Origin: Marinobacter piscis
GTDB taxonomy: Bacteria; Pseudomonadota; Gammaproteobacteria; Pseudomonadales; Oleiphilaceae
Assembly: GCF_007671655.1 (NCBI RefSeq)
Contig: NZ_VCGX01000002.1
Coordinates: forward strand, 992,001 to 1,056,000
Direction of reading: 5' to 3'
DNA length: 64,000 nt
The notes beneath the pieces are model-generated. The model had not been told where the DNA came from, did not search any database, and saw only the letters and a program-made list of their open reading frames with translations. The position numbers and the translations under genes are program-made. Every line of letters starts with the position of its first letter. The stretch's first letter is position 1. Shown here piece by piece: positions 44,798 to 55,742 of the stretch.

Positions 44798-45003
44798 GAA
44801 GGCACAGCAGGGAAAGCCCCTCCGGGAATGTCTCCGGCCAAGGACGGCCGAAGCCAAGCGCACACGGACGTGTTCATAGCGTTTGCCGAGGAAGGCACAG
44901 CAGGGAAAGCCCCTCCGGGAATGTCTCCGGCCAAGGACGGCCGGAGCCAAGCGCACACGGACGTGTTCATAGCGTTTCCCGGAGGGGCTTTCCCTGCTGT
45001 GCC
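44798..45003 (+). repeat. Hairpin element E1: tandemly duplicated arm-core unit plus inverted arm
   Basis: A 93-bp unit is repeated in tandem (44798-44890 and 44891-44983). Each unit opens with a 28-nt arm (44801-44828 and 44894-44921), and a perfect reverse complement of that arm lies at 44976-45003. The core between arm and inverted arm is 54 nt and contains CACACGGACGTG (44861-44872 and 44954-44965) after a GGCC-AAGGA-CGGCC hairpin motif. It shares this core with elements E2 and E3. It sits in the gap between the divergent coiled-coil gene and purE; short open frames across it are not genes. Confidence 0.85.
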
Positions 45004-45098
45004 AGACTCCATGGCATAAGAGAGTACGCCCCACCTTGCATGGCCACAAAGCAACCCATACAATATCCGGCTTTCCAATAATCACAGGACTGTTGCGT

Positions 45099-45590
45099 AT
45101 GCAGCCGCTTGTAGGACTCATCATGGGCTCCCAATCCGACTGGCCCACCATGGAAAACGCCGCCAACATGCTCGACAAACTCGGCGTACCCTACGAAACC
45201 AAAGTCGTCTCCGCCCACCGCACCCCGGACCTGCTCTTCGACTACGCGAAAACAGCCTCCGACCGCGGCCTGAAAGTCATCATCGCAGGCGCAGGCGGTG
45301 CCGCCCACCTACCCGGCATGATCGCATCACAAACCTCCCTGCCAGTCCTGGGCGTACCCATACAGTCCAAAGCCCTCAACGGCCTCGATTCACTACTGTC
45401 CATCGCCCAGATGCCCGGCGGCGTTGCCGTAGGCACCCTGGCAATCGGCAACGCCGGAGCCACCAACGCCGGCCTGCTGGCCGCCCAAATCATCGGTACG
45501 TTCGACAACACCGTGCGCCAGGCCGTAGATGAGTTCCGGTCAACCCAGACCCAAACAGTCCTCGACAACCCCATTCCAGGTGAGCAATAA
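45099..45590 (+). CDS. purE: N5-carboxyaminoimidazole ribonucleotide mutase
   Basis: 163 residues, the class I PurE length. It begins [20 protein letters not shown] and has the catalytic His in [12 protein letters not shown] and the loop [14 protein letters not shown]. It moves the carboxylate of N5-CAIR to CAIR in purine synthesis, acting after PurK. The frame is open from 45036, but the ATG 45099 gives the family N-terminus. Followed by purK after a 180-bp gap that holds hairpin element E2. Confidence 0.96.
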   Translation: MQPLVGLIMGSQSDWPTMENAANMLDKLGVPYETKVVSAHRTPDLLFDYAKTASDRGLKVIIAGAGGAAHLPGMIASQTSLPVLGVPIQSKALNGLDSLLSIAQMPGGVAVGTLAIGNAGATNAGLLAAQIIGTFDNTVRQAVDEFRSTQTQTVLDNPIPGEQ

Positions 45591-45615
45591 ACTCACAGCA
45601 AAAGCATATGCTGCG

Positions 45616-45729
45616 TGGGGCTTGGGGACATGCTTTCCAAAACTGTGCGGAGCCAGGGATGGCGGAGCCCAAGCGTCACACGGACGTGCCGCAAGGAGCG
45701 TGTTTTGGAAAGCATGTCCCCAAGCCCCA
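45616..45729 (+). repeat. Hairpin element E2 inside the purE-purK gap
   Basis: Perfectly complementary 28-nt arms at 45616-45643 and 45702-45729 flank a 58-nt core. The core holds CCAGGGATGGCG (45653-45664), GGAGCCCAAGC and CACACGGACGTG (45677-45688), shared with E1 and E3. The arm sequence (begins TGGGGCTTGGGGACAT) is different from those of E1 and E3. Lying inside the purEK transcript, it would form a very stable RNA stem-loop. Confidence 0.85.
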
Positions 45730-45770
45730 TACTCCATTGACGAATATCCATTAGCGGCAGGAGAGCACAA

Positions 45771-46895
45771 ATGAGAATTGGTGTACTAGGCGCCGGCCAA
45801 CTGGGAAGAATGCTTGCCCTTGCCGGATACCCGCTGGCTAAAAGTTTTGTCTTCTACGACATGTCCGGCAACCCCAGCGCCGAAATCGGCAAAACCATCT
45901 CCGATCCCGAAGGCACACAACTGAACGACTTTCTCAGCCAGGTCGACCGGGTAACCTACGAATTCGAACACCTGCCCGTAGAAGTAGCGGAAAAACTGGC
46001 GCAAGAGAAAACCGTCCACCCCAGCCCCCGCGCCCTGCAGGTGTGCCAGAACCGGGAAGCCGAGAAAACCCTCTTTGGTGAGCTGGGCATTCCCACACCC
46101 CAGTGGCAAATAGCCGACAGCGCCGAATCCCTCAAAGCCGCTGCTGAAAAGCTCGGCTGCCCGGTGGTGGCCAAATCCAACACCGAAGGCTACGACGGCA
46201 AAGGCCAGGCGGTACTGAAAACCCCGGAAGAGGCAGAAGCCGCCTGGGCCTCCATCGGCCACCCAAGGCTGATGGTAGAGAAGTTTGTGGAGTTCAGCCG
46301 TGAAGTCTCCATGATTGCCGTGCGCGCCGAAGACGGCCAACTGGCCTTCTATCCCATGGCGGAAAATATCCACCACGAAGGCATATTGCGCTACTCCATT
46401 GCCCCGGCACCCAAACTGAGCCCACACATCCAGCAAGAAGCTGAACGCTACATCAAATCCCTGCTGAACGAGCTGGAGTACGTAGGTGTACTTACCCTGG
46501 AGCTGTTTGAAACCGCCCACGGGCTGGTAGCAAACGAGATGGCGCCCAGGGTACACAACTCCGGCCACTGGACCCTCGAAGGCGCCATGACCAGCCAGTT
46601 TGAGAACCATATACGGGCCATCAGCGGGCACCCTTTAGGCAGCACCGAAGCCCGGGGCCTGAGCTGCATGATTAATATCATCGGCGAGCACGGGGATGTT
46701 GAACGCCTGCTGGAACTGCCTTACGCTCACATGCACCTTTACAACAAAGGCGAACGGGCCGGGCGTAAACTGGGCCATGTGAATGTGCTGGCAGACAGCT
46801 ATGCTGAACTGGCATGGCGGGCCAGTAACTGCGTGCAGTTTTTGCCCGGCAGCCCCGAATTCAGCAGCTCGCTGAACGAAAACGATACGCAATAA
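45771..46895 (+). CDS. purK: N5-carboxyaminoimidazole ribonucleotide synthase
   Basis: 374 residues with an ATP-grasp fold. It starts MRIGVLGAGQLGRMLALAGY. ATP-grasp motifs are GCPVVAKSNTEGYDGKGQAV and VGVLTLELFETAHGLVANEM, followed by PRVHNSGHWTLEGAMTSQFE. It carboxylates AIR to N5-CAIR with ATP and bicarbonate. GCAGGAGAG lies just ahead of the ATG. It acts with the neighbouring PurE. Confidence 0.96.
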   Translation: MRIGVLGAGQLGRMLALAGYPLAKSFVFYDMSGNPSAEIGKTISDPEGTQLNDFLSQVDRVTYEFEHLPVEVAEKLAQEKTVHPSPRALQVCQNREAEKTLFGELGIPTPQWQIADSAESLKAAAEKLGCPVVAKSNTEGYDGKGQAVLKTPEEAEAAWASIGHPRLMVEKFVEFSREVSMIAVRAEDGQLAFYPMAENIHHEGILRYSIAPAPKLSPHIQQEAERYIKSLLNELEYVGVLTLELFETAHGLVANEMAPRVHNSGHWTLEGAMTSQFENHIRAISGHPLGSTEARGLSCMINIIGEHGDVERLLELPYAHMHLYNKGERAGRKLGHVNVLADSYAELAWRASNCVQFLPGSPEFSSSLNENDTQ

Positions 46896-46982
46896 ATGCG
46901 TCCCGGGGTTGATATCGCGCAAATCGACCTTATATTGGGTCAGTAACACTCAAAAACACAGAGAGAAAAGGGAGACGACCTC

Positions 46983-47561
46983 ATGGCATTTGAACTTCCG
47001 GCACTACCTTACGAAAAGAACGCCCTGGAGCCGCACATCTCGGCTGAAACCCTCGAGTACCATTACGGTAAGCACCACAACACTTACGTAACCAAGCTGA
47101 ACGGCCTGGTTGAAGGTACCGACGATGCCAACAAATCTCTTGAAGACATCATCAAGAGCGCCAGCGGCCCACTGTTCAACAACGCAGCCCAGGTGTGGAA
47201 CCACACCTTCTACTGGAACTGCCTGAGCCCCAATGGGGGCGGCGAGCCTACAGGCGCAGCCAAAGACGCCATTGAAAAAGCGTTCGGCTCTTTCGAAGAT
47301 TTCAAGAAAGAGTTCAACGACAAAGCCGCCAACAACTTCGGTTCCGGCTGGACCTGGTTGGTGAAGAAAGCGGACGGCAGTGTTGCAATCGTTAACACCA
47401 GCAACGCCGAAACCCCGCTGACCGGTGCTGACAAGCCAGTGCTGACCGTAGACGTCTGGGAGCACGCGTACTACATCGATTACCGCAACTCCCGTCCGAA
47501 CTACCTGGAAGCTTTCTGGAAGCTTGTGAACTGGGAATTCGTGAATGAAAACCTGGCCTGA
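46983..47561 (+). CDS. sodB: Superoxide dismutase (Fe type)
   Basis: 192 residues. Metal ligands are visible in the HHNTYV region (His), NHTFYW (His) and DVWEHAYYIDY (Asp and His). The NNAAQVWNHTFYW stretch carries the Ala-Ala-Gln pattern of iron enzymes, as opposed to the Gly-Gly pattern of manganese ones. Cytoplasmic dismutation of superoxide. Preceded by GGGAGACGA and followed by a clear terminator. Confidence 0.96.
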   Translation: MAFELPALPYEKNALEPHISAETLEYHYGKHHNTYVTKLNGLVEGTDDANKSLEDIIKSASGPLFNNAAQVWNHTFYWNCLSPNGGGEPTGAAKDAIEKAFGSFEDFKKEFNDKAANNFGSGWTWLVKKADGSVAIVNTSNAETPLTGADKPVLTVDVWEHAYYIDYRNSRPNYLEAFWKLVNWEFVNENLA

Positions 47562-47605
47562 TAAACTGGTCAGCTTTCAAGGCTCAGCCACTCACGGCTG
47601 AAACA

Positions 47606-47632
47606 AAACGCCCGCTGAATGCGGGCGTTTTT
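47606..47632 (+). terminator. Terminator of sodB
   Basis: Stem AAACGCCCGC (47606-47615), loop TGAAT, GCGGGCGTTT (47621-47630) and further T residues. Confidence 0.92.
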
Positions 47633-47667
47633 GTATACCGCTATAACTACAGCTCAGAGGACGTACC

Positions 47668-48255
47668 GTGGGTACAACCATTATCGGTCTGATTGTTATT
47701 GCCGTCCTGGCAATATATCCGGTTTTTCTTTACAACCGCCTGGTTTCACTGCGTAACCGGTTCCGCAACAGCTTTGCCCAGATTGATGTGCAGCTCCAGC
47801 GCCGACACGATCTGATCCCCAACCTGGTTGAATCCGCCAAAGCCTACCTGACACACGAACAGAACACCCTGAACCAGGTGATGGAAGCCAGAAACGGCGC
47901 CGTCAGCGCTCAGCAGGAAGCGGCCCGTGACCCTGGAGAAAGCACTAAAATCCAGCGCCTGGGCGGTGCCGAGAACCTGCTCACCAAGGCCCTGGCCAAC
48001 TTTTACGCCGTGGCGGAAAACTACCCGGATCTGAAGGCCAACGAAACCATACAGCAATTAATGGAAGCGCTTTCCAGCACCGAAAACCGGGTGTCCTTTG
48101 CCCGTCAGGCCTATAACGATGAGGTGATGACCTACAACACCTTTCGCGAACAGTTTCCCAACAACATCGTTGCCGGCTTTTTTGCCTTTAAGCCTGTGTC
48201 CCAGCTGGAACTGGAATCCCCGGAAGCGCGTCAGGCGCCCAGGGTTGCCTTCTGA
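47668..48255 (+). CDS. LemA family protein
   Basis: 195 residues from a GTG start at 47668 behind AGAGGA. One N-terminal membrane segment (TIIGLIVIAVLAIYPVFLYN) is followed by the LemA helical domain with FAQIDVQLQRRHDLIPNLVE, ENLLTKALANFYAVAENYPD and the C-terminal FPNNIVAGFFAFKP. LemA proteins are small membrane proteins of poorly known function, often encoded beside an M48 protease, as here, 11 bp downstream. The two probably work together at the membrane. Confidence 0.92.
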   Translation: MGTTIIGLIVIAVLAIYPVFLYNRLVSLRNRFRNSFAQIDVQLQRRHDLIPNLVESAKAYLTHEQNTLNQVMEARNGAVSAQQEAARDPGESTKIQRLGGAENLLTKALANFYAVAENYPDLKANETIQQLMEALSSTENRVSFARQAYNDEVMTYNTFREQFPNNIVAGFFAFKPVSQLELESPEARQAPRVAF

Positions 48256-48266
48256 GGCTCTGAACC

Positions 48267-50201
48267 ATGGCACAACCCGGATTTTTCCAGCGCCAGGCGA
48301 ATGCCAGGCGTAATACCGGCCTGCTGGTTCTCCTGTTTGTCACAGCGGTCACCCTGATTACCCTCGCCGTATGCCTGCTGGGGTATTACCTCACTCGCAG
48401 TGAGACCAGCGGACAGCCATTTCATGACTGGCTACTCTCCGGCCATGGCCTGATTACTGCTGCTACCGTGGTTGCTCTCATTGGCATGAGCTCGCTGATA
48501 CGCTGGGTTGATTTAGCGGGAGGCGGCAGCCGCGTTGCCAAAATGGTGGGCGCCCGCCCGATTGACCCGGCAACACGCGATCCGGATGAACGCAAGCTGC
48601 GCAACATAGCCGAAGAAATGGCCATTGCCAGCGGCATTCCCGTGCCCGAACTCTACATGATGGATAACGAAACCGGCATCAACGCCTTTGTGGCCGGCTA
48701 CACGCCCGGCTCTGCCGCCATGGTTGTTACCCACGGCGCCATCACCCAACTGACCCGGGACGAGCTTCAGGGAGTGGTAGGCCACGAGTTCAGCCATATT
48801 CTTAACGGTGATATGCGCCTCAACGTGCGCCTGATTGCCCTGCTGGCCGGCATTCTGATGATCGGGCAAATCGGCAGCTTTCTGCTGCAGTCTGCGTTCT
48901 ACAGCAGCGGCCGCATCAGAGCCCGTAACCGCAACAACAATGCTGAAGTAGCCTTCGGTGTCCTGGGCATTGCCCTGTTTGTTATTGGTTATGTGGGCGT
49001 ATTCTCCGGGCGTCTGATACAGGCCGCGGTATCACGCCAGAGAGAAAGCCTTGCCGATGCCTCATCGGTGCAGTTTACCCGCAATCCGGAAGGCATCGGC
49101 GGCGCCCTGTTCAAAATTGCCGCTCAGAGCAGCCACCTGGAATCCACAGGGCATGCCAGCAACATGAACCACATGTGCTTCGGCGAAGCCGTCCCCATGA
49201 AGCTTGCCGGCCTGCTGGCCTCGCATCCGCCCATAGATAAACGCATCAATGCGATTCAGCCGGGGCTGCTTACCCGCCTGAAAAGCCGCGCCCGTAATGC
49301 CACGCCAGCACCTGATCGCCAGGGCCAGCAGAGCACCACGGCTTATCAGCCAACCGCTGCTTCCGGTATCGCAGGTGCCACACCCGGATCCGGGCACAGA
49401 TTTGCTGATCAGGTAGGAACCGCCAGCACGGCCGGTGAAGACTTTGCCATCAGCCTGCTAGAGCAGTTACCAGCCAGTTTTCGCAGCCTGCTTTACGCCC
49501 GTACCGGTGCGGTACAACTGTGTTACGCCCTGCTTATCAACCACCTCAGCGATGGGGAGCAGCAAGCGCACCTCAGCCAACTGCCCGCGCATCCTCTCAC
49601 CGGGCCGCAACCCGACCTGCTGGCAAAACTGGTACCCACACTGAACAGCCTTGGCGAGACCATACGCTTCCCGGCACTGGAGCTGGCCATGCCGGCACTG
49701 AGACAACTGGATCCACACGAGCGCCGCACGCTGATGACCAACGTACAGACACTGGTAGCCGCCGATAACCGGGTGTCACTGTTTGAGCTGGCGCTGACCA
49801 GCTTTCTGTCACGGCACCTGGGTGCAGGCGCGGAACGGGTGGTGCCTGTGCGCCATCGCAGCTATAAAACCGCGATGCCCGCCCTGCAGGCACTACTGAG
49901 CCTGATGACCAGAGCCGGCTCGGCAACCGGCCACGAAGCCGACACCCTGTACCAGGAAGCCATGGCGGGCTTTGGCGACCATAAAAACAGTCAGTATCCG
50001 ATACGGGCAAAAGTCAGTATGCGGGAACTGCAAGCTGCTCTGAAAACTCTGAATGGACTCTCACCACTGCTCAAGCCGGCGGTGATTGATGCCTGCGGCC
50101 ACTGCATCACCCATGATGGGGTAATCAACGCCCGGGAATACGAACTGATGCGGCTGGTGGCAGACCAGATGGACTGCCCCATGCCGCCGGTGATGGTGTA
50201 A
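48267..50201 (+). CDS. M48 family membrane metallopeptidase with C-terminal TerB-like domain
   Basis: 644 residues, about twice the length of HtpX. Membrane segments are at about 18-40, 63-80, 185-212 and 226-250. The zinc site is HEFSH (173-177), with Glu260 in RQRESLADASS as likely third ligand. After the protease domain (to about 335) come a Pro/Ser-rich linker and a helical region (about 480-640) ending with HCITHDGVINAREYELMRLV, which resembles a TerB-type fold. It forms a pair with LemA and is probably involved in membrane-protein quality control. The function of the C-terminal half is unknown. Confidence 0.88.
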   Translation: MAQPGFFQRQANARRNTGLLVLLFVTAVTLITLAVCLLGYYLTRSETSGQPFHDWLLSGHGLITAATVVALIGMSSLIRWVDLAGGGSRVAKMVGARPIDPATRDPDERKLRNIAEEMAIASGIPVPELYMMDNETGINAFVAGYTPGSAAMVVTHGAITQLTRDELQGVVGHEFSHILNGDMRLNVRLIALLAGILMIGQIGSFLLQSAFYSSGRIRARNRNNNAEVAFGVLGIALFVIGYVGVFSGRLIQAAVSRQRESLADASSVQFTRNPEGIGGALFKIAAQSSHLESTGHASNMNHMCFGEAVPMKLAGLLASHPPIDKRINAIQPGLLTRLKSRARNATPAPDRQGQQSTTAYQPTAASGIAGATPGSGHRFADQVGTASTAGEDFAISLLEQLPASFRSLLYARTGAVQLCYALLINHLSDGEQQAHLSQLPAHPLTGPQPDLLAKLVPTLNSLGETIRFPALELAMPALRQLDPHERRTLMTNVQTLVAADNRVSLFELALTSFLSRHLGAGAERVVPVRHRSYKTAMPALQALLSLMTRAGSATGHEADTLYQEAMAGFGDHKNSQYPIRAKVSMRELQAALKTLNGLSPLLKPAVIDACGHCITHDGVINAREYELMRLVADQMDCPMPPVMV

Positions 50202-50215
50202 GCTGCCTGGCCGCG

Positions 50216-52168
50216 CTATGGCGTTGCCGGACTGTTGCCTCTCTCGAATAGCACCTCAACATCCGGGTTGCGCTCCACCGAGGGCAGCTCCAGCTTGTCG
50301 CGGATATCCAGATTGACCTTCCACAGCTTGCGGAACTTCTCCGAGGTGGCCGACACAGCATCTGCCTTACCCAGCATGATTTTCGGGCGCAGGAACACCA
50401 GCAGATTACGCTTCACCCGGCGCTCGGATTCCGATGAAAACAGGCGCCCGAGATAGGGAATGTCCCCCAGCAGGGGCACCTTGCTCTTGTTAATCTGATA
50501 ATCGTCCCGGGTCAGCCCGCCCAGAACAATGGTTTCGCCATCATCCGCCAGCACCGTGGTTTTGATCTCACGTTTGTTGGTGACAATGTCTGAGGCGTCT
50601 TCAATACTGTCGGCCACATTTTCCGTGGTCTGCTCCACCACCAGCCGCACCAGGTCATCGGCACTGATGGTCGGCGTTACTTTCAACGTCAGGCCGATAT
50701 CCCGGCGCTCAATGGTGGTAAACGGATTCGTGGTGCCGTCGCCGGTCACTGTGGACTGGCCCGTACGAAAAGGCACGTTCTGGCCCACAATAATTTCCGA
50801 CTCCTGGTTATCCAGGGTAATGATACTGGGTGTGGACAGCAGATTGGCCGCAGCAGAAGTGGATAGCGCCTGCAGCAATACGCCCCAGCTCAGACCGTTC
50901 TTATCCCGGGCACCGGCTCCCATGGTAATACCACCGGTCGCGGGCTGAATCGCAGAGTCCGTAAGTATGGCGGTGAGAACATCCCCCAAACTCTTGCCCA
51001 CATTGCCAAAGTTGGTGCCCATAACCGGCGTGGAACTGCCAGACTCATCCCCGACAGCCACCTGAACCCCCAGGTCCTGGCCCATCTCATCGCTGATTTC
51101 CACAATCGCCGCTTCAATCATCACCTGGGCACGGCGCACATCCAGCGCTGCTACAATTTCTTCCGCTTCCTGCATCAGCGACGGCTCACCGCGCACCACC
51201 AGGGCATTGAGCCCTTCATCCGCAAACACCGAAAACTTCCCGTCAGGCTTGCCGCTGCTGGTGCCACCAGTGCCTCCGCCTTCCCGGGTACGCTCACCCA
51301 TCACGCCTTCCAGCAGTTCGGTCAGCTTTTCCGCGTCTGCGTGCTTCAGGCGGATGACTTTGGTACTACCTCCGGTAGCAGACGGCTGGTCCAGCTGGGT
51401 AATCAGCCCACGCATTTTACTGCGAAAAGCTTCATCGCCCCTGAGGATCAGGCGGTTGCTGCGTTCATCGGCGGTCACACTGTACTTTCTGGCCGCATTA
51501 TCCTTACTGCCCCGGCCCAGTTCATCCGGCGCCAGTTCCTGCAGCAGCGTCACCATGTCGCCAACCCAGGCCTCTTTCAGCCGGATCACCTCCACCTCAT
51601 ACTTGGACGGGCTATCCAGCTCCCGCACAATCTGCTCGATGCGCTGAATATTAGAAGAATGATCACTGATGATCAGAGCGTTGGCCGCTGCCACCCCCGC
51701 CAGATGCCCGTACTTTGCTACTAAAGGCCGCAATATCGGCACCAGCTCCAGGGCATTGGCGTTATCAATCTGAATCACCCGGGTGATCAGCTGCTCCGAA
51801 GGTACGGTCTGGAAGCGTTTGGTGGACTCGGCGGACTGCTTGGCATCCACCTGCTGTACCACCTTGATCACCTCTTCCCCGGGAATGGCGGTAAACCCGT
51901 GCACATTCAGCACTGCCAGAAATAAATCGTAAATTTCGTCTTTATTCATCGGGGCGCTGGAAAGCACCGTCACCTTCCCCTTCACCCGCGGGTCCACCAC
52001 AAAACTGTAACCGGTAATGTCGGCCACCTGAGTCACAAACGCACGAATGTCCGCGTCTTTCAGGTTCAGCCGCCAGGTTTCACCCTGGCCATACGCCATG
52101 GACATTAAAGGAAGAAGCACAAGCAGAGCCAGGGCCCGCAAATAACTGGTTTTGTGGTTGTTATACAT
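50216..52168 (-). CDS. gspD: Type II secretion secretin GspD (canonical, second system)
   Basis: 650 residues from the ATG 52168; the longer frame to 52210 overlaps gspC. A plain Sec signal ends near MSMAYGQ with no lipobox, unlike the secretin at 16117. N0 starts at ETWRLNLKDADIRAFVTQVA, N1-N3 follow with VQQVDAKQSAES and IRLKHADAEKLTELLEGVMG, and the secretin core has VMIEAAIVEISDEMGQDLGV, VGQNVPFRTG and the C-terminal GGLTRDDYQINKSKVPLLGD. It forms an outer-membrane channel and probably needs a separate pilotin. Confidence 0.95.
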   Translation of the reverse strand: MYNNHKTSYLRALALLVLLPLMSMAYGQGETWRLNLKDADIRAFVTQVADITGYSFVVDPRVKGKVTVLSSAPMNKDEIYDLFLAVLNVHGFTAIPGEEVIKVVQQVDAKQSAESTKRFQTVPSEQLITRVIQIDNANALELVPILRPLVAKYGHLAGVAAANALIISDHSSNIQRIEQIVRELDSPSKYEVEVIRLKEAWVGDMVTLLQELAPDELGRGSKDNAARKYSVTADERSNRLILRGDEAFRSKMRGLITQLDQPSATGGSTKVIRLKHADAEKLTELLEGVMGERTREGGGTGGTSSGKPDGKFSVFADEGLNALVVRGEPSLMQEAEEIVAALDVRRAQVMIEAAIVEISDEMGQDLGVQVAVGDESGSSTPVMGTNFGNVGKSLGDVLTAILTDSAIQPATGGITMGAGARDKNGLSWGVLLQALSTSAAANLLSTPSIITLDNQESEIIVGQNVPFRTGQSTVTGDGTTNPFTTIERRDIGLTLKVTPTISADDLVRLVVEQTTENVADSIEDASDIVTNKREIKTTVLADDGETIVLGGLTRDDYQINKSKVPLLGDIPYLGRLFSSESERRVKRNLLVFLRPKIMLGKADAVSATSEKFRKLWKVNLDIRDKLELPSVERNPDVEVLFERGNSPATP

Positions 52169-52200
52169 CTGGCGAATGTTTCCTGTATCGATGAACCCGG

Positions 52201-53049
52201 TCAGCGCCACTGCTCAGGTATGGCATAACGAATGGTTAGGAACGAGCCGTCCCGTTCAATCTCTATCTCCAGGCTGGAGTGGTCACGCCAACTCTCCAGC
52301 AGTGATCTGTCTTCCTGCACATTGCCCAGGCGCTGGCCGTTGATGGCGGTAATCACATCGCCGGGCTTCAGGTTTACGGCGTTCAGCATGGCGTTGGAGC
52401 CGTTGTACACATAGCCGGAGCCGGCATTGCCATCCACCGGGCTCAGACCAAAAGGCGTGAGTGCCGCAGCGCCTTCACTGTCCAGCTGCTGCCTGGCCTT
52501 ATCGAGAAACGCATGGGGTGACGATTCTGCCGGCTCCGGGGCCTCCTGTGCAACCATGGTAACCGCATTGTCCTCATCAAAGGTCAGGGACTCATAGCGG
52601 CCATTGCGGCGGATCAGTATGCGGGAAGGTTCCACCTCTGCCAACTCGGCGTTGCCAGGCAGCACCTCGCCCACACGGTACCAGGCGGTTTCACCATTGC
52701 TGCCAGCCACGATGGCGCCGGAATCCTCCGGGTTCCCGCCTACCAGCACGCCGGCCAGCGTCAGCCTCAGCCCGGTCTCCGGCGCCGATTCCTTAACCGC
52801 TTCGGCCACTTCACCCGTTGATTCTGCGCGGCCAAAAAAATCATAACTGGCCATAGAATACCCCGAGGCACTGGAAAATGGGCTGGCAGACGCGCCGCCG
52901 GCAGCAGTCATCCTGACCGGTTTCTCCTGCCACACAGACCACCAGGTAACCTGTGCCAGCGCCAGACCCAGATACACCACCAGCCAGATCAACAACAGGT
53001 TTGCCACTAACCGGGCAATGCGATGCTGGGTGCGGACCGGAACCAACAT
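52201..53049 (-). CDS. gspC: Type II secretion protein GspC with PDZ domain
   Basis: 282 residues. A membrane segment near residues 15-35 (ANLLLIWLVVYLGLALAQV) is followed by a linker, the homology-region domain (LTLAGVLVGGNPEDSGAIVA) and a C-terminal PDZ domain with LKPGDVITAINGQRLGNVQE. It connects the inner-membrane platform to the N0 domain of GspD and helps substrate selection. It overlaps the gspN stop by one base and is followed by gspD. Confidence 0.93.
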   Translation of the reverse strand: MLVPVRTQHRIARLVANLLLIWLVVYLGLALAQVTWWSVWQEKPVRMTAAGGASASPFSSASGYSMASYDFFGRAESTGEVAEAVKESAPETGLRLTLAGVLVGGNPEDSGAIVAGSNGETAWYRVGEVLPGNAELAEVEPSRILIRRNGRYESLTFDEDNAVTMVAQEAPEPAESSPHAFLDKARQQLDSEGAAALTPFGLSPVDGNAGSGYVYNGSNAMLNAVNLKPGDVITAINGQRLGNVQEDRSLLESWRDHSSLEIEIERDGSFLTIRYAIPEQWR

Positions 53050-53840
53050 CAGCCAGCCCCCGGCAGCAGCGGCTGCCTGACACGAAACACTACCTCACCG
53101 GGACCGGCAGAATCCGGCCAGGGCTGGCCGGCCAGATCAATCATGCGCTTATACACCTGCAAATCCAGCATGCCGTTCCACAGAAGACTGGCCTGTGCCG
53201 CCGGACCATCACCGCCCTGCTCCGCTACGTCCAGAGTCACACCGCCCTGGGCGGTATCCAGGCGGGCCCGCATAGGCGGAAACTGCGCCTGCTGCGTCTG
53301 TCCACCCATGGGCCAGCTCACCTGACCACCGGCCCAGCGGCCAACACCATCGGCCTGCACCAGGCGTTCATCCGCCCACTCCAGCGTCAGGCGATCAATG
53401 CTGACATCGCCTTCAATCAGGGCACCACCACTGCGGCGGATCAGCTCTTCAAACTCGGCCACCACAATGTTTCCCCGGGCATTTACGCGGGCACTGCCCG
53501 GCCAGCCCAGAGTGACATCCCCGGACACCGCCGACTGCCGCGACGCCAGAGACACCTCAAGGGGTTGCTCCAGACGGGTCAGCGATGGCCAGCCCAGCTG
53601 CCACATAAGCCGTACAGGAAAGCCGGACACCACCACTCCGGCACTGCCATCCCATACCCTGCCAGTCACCCGCTGCACCTCAACCTGCGGCGGCAGAGAC
53701 ACGTGTGCCGACGCCTGTTGCCAAACCCAGCCGGCCGGCACAAATACAATCAGGGCTCCCAGATACACACACAGCCCCAGCAGAACAAGCAAGAACAGCT
53801 TGCCGGGGCGCAGGAAGGGTTTGGGTTCAGCATTGCTCAT
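53049..53840 (-). CDS. gspN: Type II secretion protein GspN
   Basis: 263 residues from the ATG 53840 (frame open to 53882). One N-terminal membrane segment, LFLLVLLGLCVYLGALIVFV, is followed by a beta-rich periplasmic domain with VEVQRVTGRVWDGSAGVVVS, the usual GspN pattern (T/S-G-x-V/L-W-x-G). Role in secretion is accessory and not well defined. It heads a gspN-gspC-gspD unit in which the remaining components of the system are not in the window. Confidence 0.88.
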   Translation of the reverse strand: MSNAEPKPFLRPGKLFLLVLLGLCVYLGALIVFVPAGWVWQQASAHVSLPPQVEVQRVTGRVWDGSAGVVVSGFPVRLMWQLGWPSLTRLEQPLEVSLASRQSAVSGDVTLGWPGSARVNARGNIVVAEFEELIRRSGGALIEGDVSIDRLTLEWADERLVQADGVGRWAGGQVSWPMGGQTQQAQFPPMRARLDTAQGGVTLDVAEQGGDGPAAQASLLWNGMLDLQVYKRMIDLAGQPWPDSAGPGEVVFRVRQPLLPGAG

Positions 53841-53912
53841 TTGAGTACACGCGCGCAGTTGGCCGGTTGCCGAGTCTAGCAAAGGCGCTCTCTGAGTTCA
53901 TGATAAAAACGC

Positions 53913-53950
53913 AAAAACCCCGCGCCAGTGTGAACCAGCGCGGGGTTTTT
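53913..53950 (-). terminator. Bidirectional terminator between gspN and groEL
   Basis: AAAAACCCCGCGC (53913-53925) pairs with GCGCGGGGTTTTT (53938-53950) around a 12-nt loop. It has an A-run on one side and T-run on the other, so it works on both strands; it lies just after the groEL stop on the minus strand. Confidence 0.88.
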
Positions 53951-54014
53951 GAAGGCAGTTCTGGAAGCGCTCTGAATTCAGAGCACAACCGGAATCAGCA
54001 GGTCATGACCGGCA

Positions 54015-55682
<1,668 letters not shown>

Positions 55683-55742
55683 TTAAATAGAATTCGTTGA
55701 ATCAATCGGGATTATGACTGTTCGTGCGAATTGCCTCAGCGA

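Noticed and set aside
44711..45178. Open frames on both strands across 44711-45178, including a repeat-bearing 102-codon frame
   Set aside because: They exist because the 93-bp duplicated element E1 is a multiple of three; the repeated peptide is an artefact of the DNA repeat, and no ribosome site or family similarity is seen.
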